Shown here: positions 47,844 to 59,744 of the stretch, in pieces | Layout: every line of letters starts with the position of its first letter | How positions within the stretch are numbered: the first letter of the stretch is position 1 | Assembly (NCBI GenBank): GCA_910574455.1 | Contig: CAJSYZ010000009.1 | Location: 2,683,040-2,747,039 of the forward strand | DNA length: 64,000 bases | Direction: 5' to 3' | From: Trichaptum fuscoviolaceum | Lineage: Eukaryota > Basidiomycota > Agaricomycetes > Hymenochaetales > Trichaptaceae | Notes under the pieces: model-generated | Told to the model about the DNA's origin: nothing | Seen by the model: the letters and a program-made list of their open reading frames with translations, nothing else | Database searches by the model: none | Translations under genes and position numbers: made by a program

Positions 47844-50800
47844 TTATCTTGGGAGGTCGCAACGCCTAGGAAGCTTAGAGGTCAGCAACCAACGCATCAT
47901 TTAATTAACCCACAAATTAACACTCACTCTCTGACTGTGTCGTACAAGAACTTGTAGCTCCGAAGGTTACCCTTCAGGCGCCGAATATCCAGACTAAAGG
48001 TTCCATCGAGACCTTCAATCCTCGTAAGCTCAACGGAGAACCTGACTTCGTCTCCTTGATCAATCGACCTGTCCCCGTAAACAGGTTCTTGAGCGGGAGG
48101 GACAGGCAAAGACACCTCTTTGCGAGAAGATTCTTCACGACTGGTATCGATACTAGAATCCCCGTTGAAGGAGACAGTCGATGCGTGATTGGCACTTCCA
48201 GTAGAGACCTGTGACGACTGACGTCGCATCAATAGACCCTTGAGCATACCACCAGTAGAAGAAAACCCTGATTGAGAAGGCATGGGTAGTCCACGCTTGT
48301 CGACCTGCCACACAAAAATAAATAAAAATTATTAGCCAAAATGATAGAATATGTTCATGCATACATGCTCACCCCACTGGAGGCCGCAGAACCAACTAGA
48401 TTCAACGCCGCGAAGCCCGTGGATGTTGATTCTCTCGAACCTTTCTTGCGCTTCACACGAACGCATCGGAATTTCCACTCTGATTCCTGCTGTACTTCGA
48501 GTCCCATGTCCAAAAGGATACGCGTGACATGAGCCATTACATCTGGTGGGTTTCCGGTCGTCACAGTCGAATTATCGACAGCACCGTGATGTAGCCGAAT
48601 AGAAACGATGTCGAAGCCAGGGCCTCGCACGGTTCCCTGCGCAGGAGCTTGTGAGCCATTGGTCCTTCCGAATCGTGTCATCGATCGAGGAATGAACGTT
48701 GCTGGCGTTGCTGGAACGGATACGTCTGATGATAGGGAATACTTCGACTGACCCATCCCAGGAGATGTGATGTTTGTCTGTTGACGACGCGGTGTAGGCT
48801 CGATGACGTTCACCTGTGGTGTCGGGTTCTCCGCCGTAGGTGTTACCGATCGTTCGTCTGGGTGAGCAACATTTTCGTAATCTGCCATATCCTCTGCATG
48901 CCCGCTCTCGGACGGCGTGCGGCTCTTGCTGCGGTAGCGGAACCATTGCATGACCTTCGATGCCTTGCTCGTCGACGCCGGGATAGCTGTAGGAATTCCC
49001 GCCCTGTTGCTTTGCGGGAATTGGGGAGTTGCAGGGACTTCAGAATCAGCAGCATCTGCTTTCGGCAAAACAGGTGGTGCACCTCCAATGATACTTTCCT
49101 TCTTCGTCCTCCCATTCGTCTGGGGAGCTGTATCGGATGTCGCTGATCTGCCCTGTTTACGCTGGCTAATACGCTTCGTCAGTGGTTCAACCATGATCGT
49201 GAGGGTATTCCTTCTGCTCTTCTTGCCCTCTTTGTCGTTGCTCTTCTCGGTATTGATCGAACTCTTCGAGTCCGGTGAAACCTGCGAGGCAGGATTGTTG
49301 TATACATTGAGAGTGTCCGGCGGTGTACGGGAAGTGCCATTGGGCGTGACACTCGCATCTGAAGGCCTCCTAGCCTTGACGCTGCCCATGTACGCGCCAC
49401 CTTCTGTATCTGAGGACGAACCCCAAATCTTGCCAACAAACTTGTCGACTGACATACCACGTCCATGCTTGCTCTTACGCGACCCAGCTGAGTTGACTGA
49501 ACTGTCACGACTTGCCTCCGAGGGATACGCTGAAGGAGGGGGAATAATCTCAGGCCGCTGAGGGCTGGTGGGGGTAATGCTGACAATCGGCGGCTTCACC
49601 GTCTGACTGTTCGCAGGTGATAACACCTGTTCCTTCACATTCGAGATGGAGCTCTTAGGAGTGGCAAGGCCTTCCCCATTCACAGTCGGTGGAGTGGGAA
49701 GTGGCTTGCTCGCCTTAGAAATGGAGCTGACACCGTTTGCCGACGGCCTCGACGATGCATTAGACGTTTCCGCGGTTGCATAATCCTCAGTGCTGATCGC
49801 ATCGCCAATGACAACAGGTCCTTGGGCTTCCACAGCCTCAATTTGCTGTTCAGTCTGGTGCTCGGGCTGTTGAGGCTGGGTGAAGTGTGACTCCTGAACC
49901 TTCGGTGCCGATGGCCGTACAGGTTTGATGACATCTTCTTGCGTTTCACCACCATACTCGAGTTGAATGGTGTGACGTTGCCTGTCAGTCTTACGCCTCT
50001 CTGGGCTCATCTTAACGGGAGCCACTGTCGGAGCTGGAGGTTGTTTGCGTGGCGTCCTGCTGGTGGATTCTCTGCTCCTATGCGACCGTGGCTCACGCGC
50101 CTCTGGTGCACCGATGTACTCGTCCTCCGATGGCGGCGCAACAACCTTCTGCGGTGGAGGAGGACCAAACGGATCGTCCTCAAAGTTACTTTGAGCGGTC
50201 GGTGTCACGACAGCAGACGCAACATGACGCCTCGTTGAGCCGCGAGTGACGGGTACAGGGGGTGGCGATGTGAAAAGGCTTTCGTCCGGATTGTCGTTTG
50301 TTTCGTAGTAGCGATCGCCATTTGCAATCGCAGATGGGGGACCTTGATACTGATGGTGCCGCGAACGATGACTGGAGACTGAACCAGGCATGGGAGGGAT
50401 CTCTGTCCTCGCACTTTGAGTCCTGGTCATCTTTGTCTGTTCTGCTGCGGCTGCCGCGGCCTGCTGCTTCATCTGTCGCTGGTATGCCAGGCGCTTCATC
50501 TGGTGCTGCTCCATGGCCAAGCGTTCAAGATCCTGAACAGTACGATCAAACAGGTGAGCGTATGGCTGGAGCCAATGATGGCTCATAATTGTTTCCAAAT
50601 CTGCACGGCGAGTCGGGTCCGGCACGAGCATCAATGACAGCAGATCTCGCGCTTCAGCAGAAACGTAATCAGGGAATGTGAGAGGAGTGTTAACGATGTA
50701 ACGATAGAGAAGGTTGATATTGTCGCCATCTGGATTTGCGGGATCATCGTCAAAAGGAAGGTATCCCGCCAACATCGCATAGAGAATAACACCACAGCTC

Positions 50801-51727
50801 CATATGTCCACTGCTGAGCCAACATACAAGCCTTCAGAAATAACGAGCTCCGGTGCAGCATAGCAAGGGGAGCCACACGATGTCTGCATCAAGTCGTCCG
50901 AACGATGCTCAAAGCGGTTTGCGAACCCGAAGTCAGTGATGATAACATTTCGATGCCTATCAAGAAGCAAGTTCTCCAACTTCAGGTCGCGATGAACTAT
51001 CTTCTTCTGGTGGATGTACCAGACGCCAGAAATAAGCTGTGTAAACAATTTGCAAGCGTCCTTCTCCTTTAGATATCGATGAGCAAGAATATGATCGAAA
51101 AGTTCGCCGCCGGAGGCATATTCAAGGATGATTCCGATATATTTGTCCGTCTCGATTACATCGTATAAACGGACGATATTTGGGTGTTTTAGTGTCTAAA
51201 AGGACCCCATGTCAGTAGGCGAAACAAATTGGCACGGTAAATAAAACACAGACGCGCAAGACCTCAATTTCTCGCTCGACTTTTGACATGCGGACTTGGG
51301 TATCAATGTTTCCGCGTCGGATAAGCTTAACAGCGACTTCTTCTCCCCACTGCTGGTGTAAGCCGAGTTTGACCTTCCCGAATTCACCCTCCCCAAGCGT
51401 TTGAAGAAGTAGATATGGTCCAAACTTGGGGATGGTTCGTCGAGGATGAGCGGCTGCGTATGCGACGGCTGCAGGGTGGGAATAGACGTCGCGATACCCG
51501 ACCTGCTGCTCTTCCTGTTGGTTTTGCGATGAAGTGACGGTATGGGAGGCTCGTTTGCGCGAAGACTGCGAGCCAGCATGCCCGGAAACACTGTGTGGTG
51601 TTGAAGAGGGGTAGACTTGAGCGGAAGCTGGTCGTGACGCCGCTGCGTTTCGTGATGTCTGCGATGGCCCCGGCACAGACGCGTCTGGAATCTGGAGACG
51701 CGCAGGAGTGTCGACCAGCATCGACAT
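47844..51727 (-). CDS. kin4: Kin4-like Ser/Thr protein kinase (CAMKL group)
   Basis: Four exons: 51254-51727, 48373-51195, 47928-48304, 47844-47865; 1231 residues. N-terminal disordered part, then a kinase domain from about residue 100 to 380: P-loop GEGEFGKVKL (112-121), HRDLKLEN (226-233), DFGFANRF (246-253), APE as YAAPELV, and the insert DDDPANPDGDNINLLYRYI characteristic of the fungal Kin4/Kin1-like group. A long Ser/Pro-rich disordered tail follows, with AAAAAAEQ after a helical QMK-rich stretch. The C-terminus (VMAHVTRILLDMGLEVQQES, then GDEVRFSVELTRIEG and RRLKGNLRSYKFLYDTV) looks like a KA1-type membrane or autoinhibitory domain. Yeast Kin4 works in the spindle-position checkpoint; in basidiomycetes the role is inferred only. 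No catalytic residue is missing. Confidence 0.9.
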
Positions 51728-52665
51728 TGTGCACGATGAGGAAGATGAAGGCTAGGAGGAAGGAAGAACAGTGAAAATCAGGTCAGTTTAGGTGGATAAC
51801 CGGGTGCGGGGTTGGTTTGAGTTGGAAATTCCCTCTTCGTCAACTTGACACGGCCACTCAGAAATTGGCCACGCCACCAGACTAACAGTTCAAACAAGAG
51901 AGTGCACGACTTGCAGAGTTTGTGCTTGACGATGGGCTGAGTTGTTCTGCTCGTTGTGTGCGACGACGAACAAGGTCGAAGGATGCCGTTGAGCGCGTCG
52001 CCAACGGAAACGGAGGAGAGGAAGAGTGCCAGACAAAGAAACGACAGGGATCCTGAGAGCTGAGCGTGGGACCCTTTATAATCCACTTGAACCGGTCTAA
52101 GCGCTAAACCAAATACAACACCGGCCGTCGTCGAGCAGGGTGGCCTCGTCGTCGTGCGCAGCGTCAAGGAGCAGAGAGGTCAATGCGTAGGCGAGAGCTT
52201 TGTGTCTGTGATTAATTTGGCACTGCTTCATGTATCCTTTTGTTGACTTGAAACCAATTCGAGCAAAATTTCCATGTACTATCAATAGCCTGCCAAATAT
52301 CACGCCCCCTAATACGCACATTTACTCTATTTCAGGTATATGTACAGAGATACATATATATATGAGCTTGTCTAATAGCATTAAGATGGTTAATTGAGGC
52401 AAAAAGCTTCGAGTTCAATGCTTAGTATAGGGTGACCGTGGCTTCGAAATCCAGTGCGCATTCGGCGTCGCGTACATGTCATGAAACACATCTATTGTGC
52501 CGAGTCTCTGTTTTACAATTTTCACACAACTACATCTTAATTTTGCGCTACTCGACCTGAGTCCCTGGTATACTTAGCATCGGAGTGGATTCATCAGGGT
52601 TCCAGTCATCGCTCCGGAACACGACATTTACACGTTTGGTGCCACCGCAACTGGGCAACCTAAGC
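51728..52665. other. kin4 promoter and ade13 3' flank
   Basis: About 940 bp, no coding frame with a domain. The kin4-proximal half probably holds its promoter and 5' untranslated region. Confidence 0.5.
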
Positions 52666-54735
52666 TCAAACGTTTAGCTCAGCTTTGACTGCTCCCTGTA
52701 TATGCTTGCGGAATTCCTCATCGGCTAACGCAGGCTCAACCCATTCCGTCACAAACTTGTCGACCTGTTCGGGTGCACGGCCGACGAAGCTCCGGGGATC
52801 GAGTAAAGCGTCTAGCTGCGCTTTGATGCTGTCAAAGTACGCGTCGTTTTTGACCCGCTCGATGAGGTCATTCTCACCTCCTTCTTCCTTCACGACACGC
52901 GCGGCCTGGTGCGACAGAACCTGCGATTCAAGAATAAAATAGTTCATATCAGTCCATCGGAGACCAAGAACGAACGCACTCGAATCTTCTCATGAGCTTC
53001 TTGCCTATCACCGCCAGCTTTTACAACAGCCATGATGATATTCTCCGTTGCCATGAAAGGTAGTTCCTGGCTGATACGCCGCGCGATGACCTTCGGATAA
53101 ACCACGAGTCCCTCGCATACGTTCTGTAGAGTCGAGAGCACGATATCCGCGGTTAAGAATGCCTCAGGCAACGTGACACGGCGATTTGCGCTGTGAAAGT
53201 TGCAAGGAAAGAAGTGAGAATTGTACCCGCGTACGTCACAATCATAAACCAAAGTATCAAATACCTATCATCTAATGTTCGCTCAAACCATTGCGTGGCC
53301 GCTGTCATGAGCGTATTCTGGTGCAGGACCATCAAATGCCTTGAGAGACTGCAGATCCGTTCACTTCGCATCGGGTTCCGTTTGTATGCCATGGCAGAAC
53401 TGCCGATTTGGTCCTTTTCGAATGGCTCCTCGACTTCCTGATCGGCGGAATTGAAATATTAGCCGCCTGACTTCTGAAGTGAGATGAGCATATCGAGCAC
53501 CTTGAGGTTGGCAAGTAACCGAATATCCGTCGCAATTTTGTGCGCGGTGGCGCCAAGGGAGGCAAGTGGGGCAAGGGCGTCGATATCAATCTTTCGTGAA
53601 TACGTCTGTGAAGTGACTGGGTACGCATAGGCGAAGCCCGAAAGCTCCGTAACTCTTTTGTCCAGAGCTTCTACCTACATAACAAACGGTCAGTCACAAT
53701 ACCAGAAGCATATTTATCAGATATGTTACTTTTTCGTGATCGCCATCAAATAGAGTTAAGAAACTTGCTTGAGTACCGGTGGTACCCTTCACTCCTCTGA
53801 ACCCGATATCGTCCCGAGCACGCTTGATATTTCGTAAATCCCATAGGAGTTCCTACAGATTTCACACGCGTTTTGAGGTTGTAGACGTTGGACGAAGAAG
53901 CGAGCAATGAGAGGAGAAAGACTAACTTGAATCCAAAGCGTCGCACGCTTGCCCACGGTCGTCAACTGAGCGGGCTGGAAATGCGTGAATCCGAGGGTCG
54001 GAAGATCACGGTATTGTTTTGCGAATGCTGATAGCCTGTCGATAACAACTACGAGTTTTGCAAGGACGAGAGTGAGGGCCTCCCGGAGAAAGATCAAGTC
54101 TGCATTACTGCATATAGGCATTAGTAGCCATTACTTTGAGTTAGAGAAACGAAGACGAACTCTGTAACGTAGCATGATGTAGCGCCAAGACTGTGCATGT
54201 AGGTTATATCGATGTGAATACGATGCGATATAGACACCAATACGTACTGAATAATTCCTGCCGCCGAGGGTGCAATGCTCCCAAACGTATGAACATGAGC
54301 CATAACATCATGCCGCCTCTTCTTCTCTTCCTTTGCTGCGATCTCAAATTGAGCTTCGTCAAGATACTATTGTCGACAAAAAGAGTACATAAGTCATAAA
54401 CAAATGGATCTAGCAAAATTGTAAGATGAACGGACCAGATTTTCCTTCATCTCCGCGATGGCCTCATCAGAGATCGGCAGCCCCAACTCCTTCTCTGCGA
54501 TTGCGAGATTCAACCACAGTTTCCGCCATGTGTAGAAACGCATCTACGGAGATTAGTCAAGCTTATTCCTTTCAAAACACCCGATTGGATTATCATACAG
54601 CAGGGGAGAAAAGGTGAGCCATCTCCTTGCTTGCATAGCGGCTAAATGAGAAAGTTCAGTCTCTTCCTTGCTTTGCTGTGTCGATGAGCAAGCGTACCTC
54701 GAAAGAGGAGTCTGGTACGTATTGAACGCATCCAT
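52666..54735 (-). CDS. ade13: Adenylosuccinate lyase
   Basis: Cleaves SAICAR and adenylosuccinate, releasing fumarate, in two steps of purine synthesis. Eleven exons: 54698-54735, 54599-54641, 54436-54543, 54248-54366, 54161-54190, 53927-54107, 53730-53852, 53501-53674, 53265-53438, 52980-53189, 52666-52920; 484 residues against 482 in yeast. Motifs: [32 protein letters not shown] with the catalytic His, [35 protein letters not shown], the fumarase/lyase signature [10 protein letters not shown], and [17 protein letters not shown] at the end. All splice borders are GT-AG and the frame closes exactly. A decayed second copy lies at 57050-57792. Confidence 0.96.
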
Positions 54736-55143
54736 ATTCACTTCAAATTGATTATACTAGCGTGTATTATGGCAAGGATCAGGAAGATTATGATGGAGGC
54801 TTGAAGCCAGGAAGCAAACATGGTTGGTGACGGAAATTTGCACGTTGGCGCCGTCGGCCGGACTCGCATTCCGACTCACTGGCAGGCTCGGATGCAGTGG
54901 CTGTGCACAAACTCTCCGGTTTTTATTATTTTTGTTTCGTTTGGTAGTCTACTTCAAGTTGCATCATCGACATAAGAAAAACATTATCTTTTATGTTTAC
55001 AGGTTGTATACAAGTCATAGATCATAATTATTGTAGTAGATCCACTGTCAAAGACGGTTAATCCACTAATATGCAATCCGAGTCTTCCCTATGTAGTCCC
55101 ACTGGCACGCCTGAAACGCGTAGGTTGCCGACGCTGAACGAGC
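54736..55143. other. ade13 promoter and 3' flank of dioxygenase 1
   Basis: About 410 bp, non-coding. The part at 54985-55050 (TACAGGTTGTATACA, then GATCCACTGTCAAAGACGG) resembles 58155-58200 downstream of dioxygenase 2, part of the duplicated segment. One CAACTTGAA word lies at 54953-54961. Confidence 0.5.
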
Positions 55144-56546
55144 TCAAGCCTTGACATCAATTTGCGCAGCCTCAGGCACACCATCCTTGTAGGGGCCGTC
55201 GTCGAAGACTGTAGTGCGGCGCATATCACGGACCTCCATCTGGTCATGGAAGGCCGTTCCGCGATGCATCGATTGGCGATTGTCTATATAATGTTCCGTA
55301 AGTGTCTCTTCTCCTTCGTGAAAACCGATGCTTACCCCAGATAACGAGATCACCAGGTTGATGCCACTTAAGGGAGATAGTGTACTTGGGTTGAGTGCAA
55401 TGTTCGATCAACTCGTTGATGATCTTCAGGCCTTCCTCCTGAGGCATACCAACGATGCCGGCGGCGTGATATGCGATGAAGAGAGTCTTCAATTACGGAC
55501 AAAAAGGTCAACAATCAGAGATGAGTATATAGAGGACCAACGCACCTCCTCGCCGTCAGGGGCAATCTGCACAAGTTTATGGTACGCGGGCTGCTTGGCA
55601 TTCGCTTCGTCCGCCGTTACGGACTTGTACTCTTCCGGAGCTGCGATCCTACGTGAGTGCCAGAGACTGGATTCGAAAGCCTCTAATCAGAACGAAGGTC
55701 TATAAAATTTGGATAGGAAGGAGACACTTACTCGTGCCTAACGACAAGATCGCGGTACTTGGCCTTGCGCTCCTCAGGGAGGTCACGCCATGCGTGTCTG
55801 ACATCTGCGAAGTCTGTTTCACCGCCCACTTTGGGGACAGCGTGGGCCAGGAGGATACTGTACTTGCTGCGATGCTGGTTGAAAGACGAATCTGTATGCC
55901 AAAGAGTGTTGCCTGTCCAAAGTCCGCCAAGTTAGTTCAAAGGTTCTTTGCCTTGAAGAACGTGCTAACCCTTGTTGTACCACCAGCGCCTGAGAAGTTT
56001 GTCAGTTTAAGGATTGCAGGTATATTGAACCGCGATGGTACACACCTGGAACCCTCCTTAATGATAGTCCCATCAATGTTGGTGTTACCAACATCGAATA
56101 GCTCTGGATAACCAAAGCGGTCGGGGACGTTCGGGCCGCGGAACTTGGGCACCTTCTCAAGGTCACCAAGCTGGTAGCTGAAGGCAATATGCGACTTATC
56201 CGTGAGCCCAGTATTGCGGTAGACCGTTACTGCGAACCTGACGGAAACGTTAGCACGACCTCCAGGAGCACAACGTATGGAAGACTCACTTGTCCTGTAC
56301 AGCAATAATGTCACGAATTTGCTCCTCTGGGACGGGTTTACTGAAATCGACGCCCTCAATCCTGCGGGACAATGGAGTTGAAAAACTGTCTACAGACTCT
56401 GCAAAGAATGAATTGACGTACTCAGCGGCGAAGGTTGGGTGCAGAGGCTTGCATCTAAGAGAGCCGATCTTGACAACCGGGAGGCCGCCAGCTTCGACTT
56501 GCAAAGCGCCAATTTCAGTGGTCTTCGTTATGGTCTGAGTAGCCAT
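55144..56546 (-). CDS. TfdA/TauD-type 2-oxoglutarate dioxygenase 1
   Basis: Fe(II)/2-oxoglutarate-dependent dioxygenase, substrate unknown; the closest named type is TfdA (2,4-D or taurine dioxygenase-like). Eight exons: 56422-56546, 56290-56361, 56046-56237, 55970-55989, 55732-55912, 55546-55666, 55336-55486, 55144-55283; 333 residues. The facial triad is present: His-x-Asp in NTLWHTDSSF and the distal His in NRQSMHRGT, with the 2-oxoglutarate-binding Arg in MRRTTVFDDG. Exon 4 is only 20 nt and codes for RWWYNKG. The first intron keeps the frame open, so an unspliced reading adds 20 residues, but splicing gives the conserved AAEIEGVDFSKPV. It has a tandem paralogue at 58259. Confidence 0.92.
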
Positions 56547-56645
56547 TACAACTTCGATATCAGAGAAAGAAAGACAGCGCAAGGTTCTGAACGACTGAGC
56601 GGAAAGCGCAGAACTCTAGGCTCTCTTCTGAGTAAGGCACAAGTC

Positions 56646-56654
56646 CATTTTATA
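56646..56654 (-). promoter_or_regulatory. TATA box of dioxygenase 1
   Basis: TATAAAATG on the minus strand about 100 bp before the start codon, followed by GGACTTGTGCCTTACTCAGA, closely matching the same region of dioxygenase 2. Confidence 0.65.
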
Positions 56655-57049
56655 CAGCAATGACCTCGACCCCACGGGGATGTAGTACGAGAAAAGAGCT
56701 TCCCGGAACGCGATCGAAAAGTGCCGAGAGGTCACGCTAGGCTTTACGGACAGCCGAAACAGAGTCGAGGACTCGAGTGCGTAATTCCATGACGGATCAT
56801 TGGTTTAGGCTAACGTAGATCCTTCATTGAATGTCTATCCTGGCAAATAGCAGTTGCAGTTGGTTGCCCTCGAAGTATTGGGCTGCAGCCGCTCGCCAAG
56901 CTAATTACCCCGCAGTTCAAAGTGGCTGGAGATTGCAGATTCGCTCACCCCGCATTGGGAGCCATGCAGAGATGCCGAAACGACCATTTTCAATTTGCGA
57001 AACCCGAATGTTCTTTTGTCCTGAGTTCATTCCAGGAACATCAGCAGGC
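56655..57049. promoter_or_regulatory. Upstream region of dioxygenase 1
   Basis: Non-coding. The stretch GCTCGCCAAGCTAATTACC (with CCGCA following) near 56891-56915 matches the upstream region of dioxygenase 2 (about 60010-60036), and another CCCCGCAT lies at about 56948-56955. Conservation after duplication suggests a regulatory role or simply shared ancestry. Confidence 0.5.
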
Positions 57050-57792
57050 TAGGTTATGTTTGTTACTTTGTAGGATCTCCTTCAAGTAGTGCTATGTTGT
57101 AAAAAAGCTCCTCACAACTCTTTGCCTGATATCATCTTGAGCATATTTGATAATCTGTAAACTCATAAGTTTGCTGCCATACTAGAGAGGGAGAAGACGG
57201 ACCTCGAGCCAGACTATCGCACTGTCCATTGACGTCAAAGTAACCGAATGTAAATGCGCGAATCTCGTGGGCGGGACGAGTATCAGTGCTTCCCGGAAGA
57301 AGATAAGCAATGTTGCATACTATAAACTATCTGTTCGTATTCGTTACTCCCATTTGAAGAAGTAGAGGTATCCTATGTGACATGGGACGATATTGCAGAA
57401 GTGAGTGAGATAATTTACGAGAGTCAGACATGAGAAATCTGGGAGATCTTGCGTTGATACGTACTGGTAGCCAAGGGTGCAACGTTTCCGAACGTCAGTG
57501 CAAATTCGTCTTCACGTCGTATCACCACAACCTCGCCTTCGCTTCAGTTGTACCAAGATAACATTAGTGACGCAAGCTGAACAGGACTTGTTAAGAAGCC
57601 CATACACAACAGCGGAGTCAAAAAGTGCACTTGCCAGGTTCTCCATTTTGGCGACGTCTTGACTCTTGAGAAGAGAATGATAGCTCAGTTTCCTTCACCG
57701 CAGTCGTGAGAACCAGCAGAGATTCCGATTTGTATATGACTGAATCACCATGGGTGACTGGCCAGGTTTTTAAGAGTCGAGAATTCATCCAT
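57050..57792 (-). pseudogene. Decayed copy of ade13 (exons 1 and 3-7 traceable)
   Basis: Minus-strand sequence follows the order of ade13 exons. The start ATGGATGAATTC at 57792 matches MDAF of ade13. Around 57635-57646 ATGGAGAACCTG then GCAAGT matches the end of exon 3 (MKENL). At about 57480-57510 LTFGNVAPLAT matches [11 protein letters not shown]. At about 57290-57330 REALILV matches REALTLV. At 57205-57245 LTSMDSAIVWLE matches [13 protein letters not shown]. At 57085-57150 the DNA aligns with the exon coding for [13 protein letters not shown]. Frames shift between these pieces and the last four exons were not found. It lies between the two dioxygenase genes. Confidence 0.8.
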
Positions 57793-58258
57793 GCTGTAGT
57801 AGGAGAAATACGTGTGCGCTAACTCCTTCAAGTATGAGCAAACGTACATTGCAAGAGATGTCGGTACGCTCTGATGCATTCATTGTCACTTCATCGTCGA
57901 CTGGGCTTCCTGAATTTGGCGTGCAGGGTTTGTACACTGGCAGTAACGAAGGTTACACTGTGCACTCACTGGCCAGTGGCGGGCTGCGTGCCACTGGCAG
58001 TGACGTTCAACATTGATTTGGTGGCTGTGTAAATTTTCTTGGTCTGAAGAATGAAGTTCTCGCCACTGGCATGCTCATGCCTTCCTACCGTTCGCTCAGC
58101 TTGAACAACACATACGCGAATGCATTGATACAAAATAATATTTTTATATTTTTACAGATTGTATACATAAATGCCGCAGATCTACCGTCAAAGTCGGCCA
58201 TTCTGGCGGTCTAAAATCCCTCCTTGCTCACCATAAACGACTGGTGTTGGGCAGCGAC
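57793..58258. other. Spacer left of dioxygenase 2
   Basis: About 470 bp, non-coding. The word CACTGGC recurs at about 57936, 57968, 57993 and 58066. The part nearest dioxygenase 2 resembles the 3' flank of dioxygenase 1. Confidence 0.5.
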
Positions 58259-59657
58259 TCAGGCCTGCGCAGCCTCGGGAACACCGTCCTTATACGGGCC
58301 ATCATCAAAGACAGTGGTACGGCGCATGTCGCGCACCTCCATCTGGTCATGGAACTGTGTTGCGCGGTGCATCGATTGGCGATTGTCTATGCAGTACATT
58401 GTAAGTTGTCCTTCGCGGGCGTAAAGTAGGAAACGTTGCTTACCCCAGAAGACCAGATCGCCAGGTTGATGCCACTTGACGGCGATGGTATACTTGGGCT
58501 GTGTACAATGCTCTATCAACTCCGTGAGGATCTTCAATCCCTCTTCTTTGGGCATGCCAACGATTTCGGAGGCATGAGTTGCAATGTAGAGAGTCTTCAA
58601 AACACGGGAAAGGAGGTCAACAACGGTATTAAACACGGTAGAGGTTAGCATACCTCCTCGCCATCAGGGGCGATCTGCACGAGCTTGTGGTATGCAGGCT
58701 GTTTAGCGTTCGCTTCCTCCGGCGTGATGGACTTGAACTCTTCCGGAGCCGCGAGCTTACGTGAGTGCCAGAGACTGAATTATACAGCGAGCAAGCGAGT
58801 CTAATCAGAACGACGAACAGCCGATATTTGACAGGAAGAACGTACTCATGCTTGACGACGAGGTCGCGGAGCTTAGCCTTACGCTCCTCGGGTAGGTCAC
58901 GCCAAGCGCGCCTGACATCCGCGAAGTGTGTGTCGCCGCCCTCTTTGGTGACAGCATGCGCCAGAAGGAGGCTGTACTTACTCCGGTGCTGGTTAAACGA
59001 CGAGTCCGTATGCCAAAGAGCATTCCCTGTAAGCGAAATATGTCAATGAGGCCCTCGCTTGTCTTCAAGGCGTAGACTCTTACCCTTGTTGTACCACCAG
59101 CGCCTGCAGATAATTTTCAGCGAAGTGCGGATGAACAAGCGAGGAAATTTCGTACCGGGAGCCCTCCTTTATGATATTCCCATCGAGGTCGGTGTTGCCA
59201 GCATCGAACAACTCTGGGTAACCGAAGCGGTCGGGGACATTCGGGCCACGGAACTTCGGCACCTTCTCAAGCTTACCGAGCTGGTAACTAAATGCGATGT
59301 GAGCCTCGTCGGTGAGCTTAGTATTGCGGTAGACTGTAACGGCGAATCTGACGCAGTTGACTACATTAGCGTTAGCACAAGCTCCTGTGCAAGATGGACT
59401 TACTTGTCCTGCGCAGCAATAACGTCGCGGATTTGCTCCTCTGGAACGGGCTTAGTGAAATCGATACCTTCGATTCTGCGAGGATACTGGAGCTCAAGTA
59501 CGGACTTTGGCGGGAGAAAGGATAGGACATACTCAGCGGCAAAGGTCGGGTGCAGAGGCTTGCATGTGAGAGAACCGATCTTCACAACCGGGAGGCCGCC
59601 AGCCTCGACTTGCAAGGCGCCAATCTCAGTTGTCTTCGTTATGGTCTGAGTAGCCAT
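58259..59657 (-). CDS. TfdA/TauD-type 2-oxoglutarate dioxygenase 2
   Basis: Tandem paralogue of dioxygenase 1. Exons: 59533-59657, 59404-59475, 59156-59347, 59084-59103, 58846-59026, 58654-58774, 58444-58594, 58259-58386; 329 residues. The first seven exon lengths (125, 72, 192, 20, 181, 121, 151) are identical to those of dioxygenase 1; the last is 12 nt shorter because the tail ends EAAQA. Active-site residues are the same (ALWHTDSSF, MHRATQ, MRRTTVFDDG). Replacements such as TKEGGDTHFAD for PKVGGETDFAD are conservative. Both copies therefore look functional. It is divergent from the MFS transporter, so a link between transport and oxidation of a substrate is possible but unproven. Confidence 0.92.
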
Positions 59658-59735
59658 TGCGACTTCTGAGCAAGTTTCTGTTTACTGGGTGGTAGGAGCA
59701 GAACTCTAGGACTTCTTCTGACTAAGGCACACGTC

Positions 59736-59744
59736 CATTTTATA
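59736..59744 (-). promoter_or_regulatory. TATA box of dioxygenase 2
   Basis: TATAAAATG on the minus strand, about 80 bp before the start codon, followed by GGACGTGTGCCTTAGTCAGA, conserved with dioxygenase 1. Confidence 0.65.

Noticed and set aside
48950..49561. 203-residue open frame opposite kin4
   Set aside because: Antisense of the Ser/Pro-rich kinase tail; its composition is a by-product of the opposite strand.
56362..56421. In-frame unspliced reading of dioxygenase 1 intron 1
   Set aside because: It would insert 20 residues before EGVDFSKPV; GTACGT and CGCAG borders and the parallel intron in dioxygenase 2 support splicing.
55144..59657. Assigning the dioxygenases as xanthine dioxygenase (XanA) because of the ade13 neighbour
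   Set aside because: The overall sequence looks more TfdA-like, and neighbourhood alone is weak evidence; the substrate is left open.
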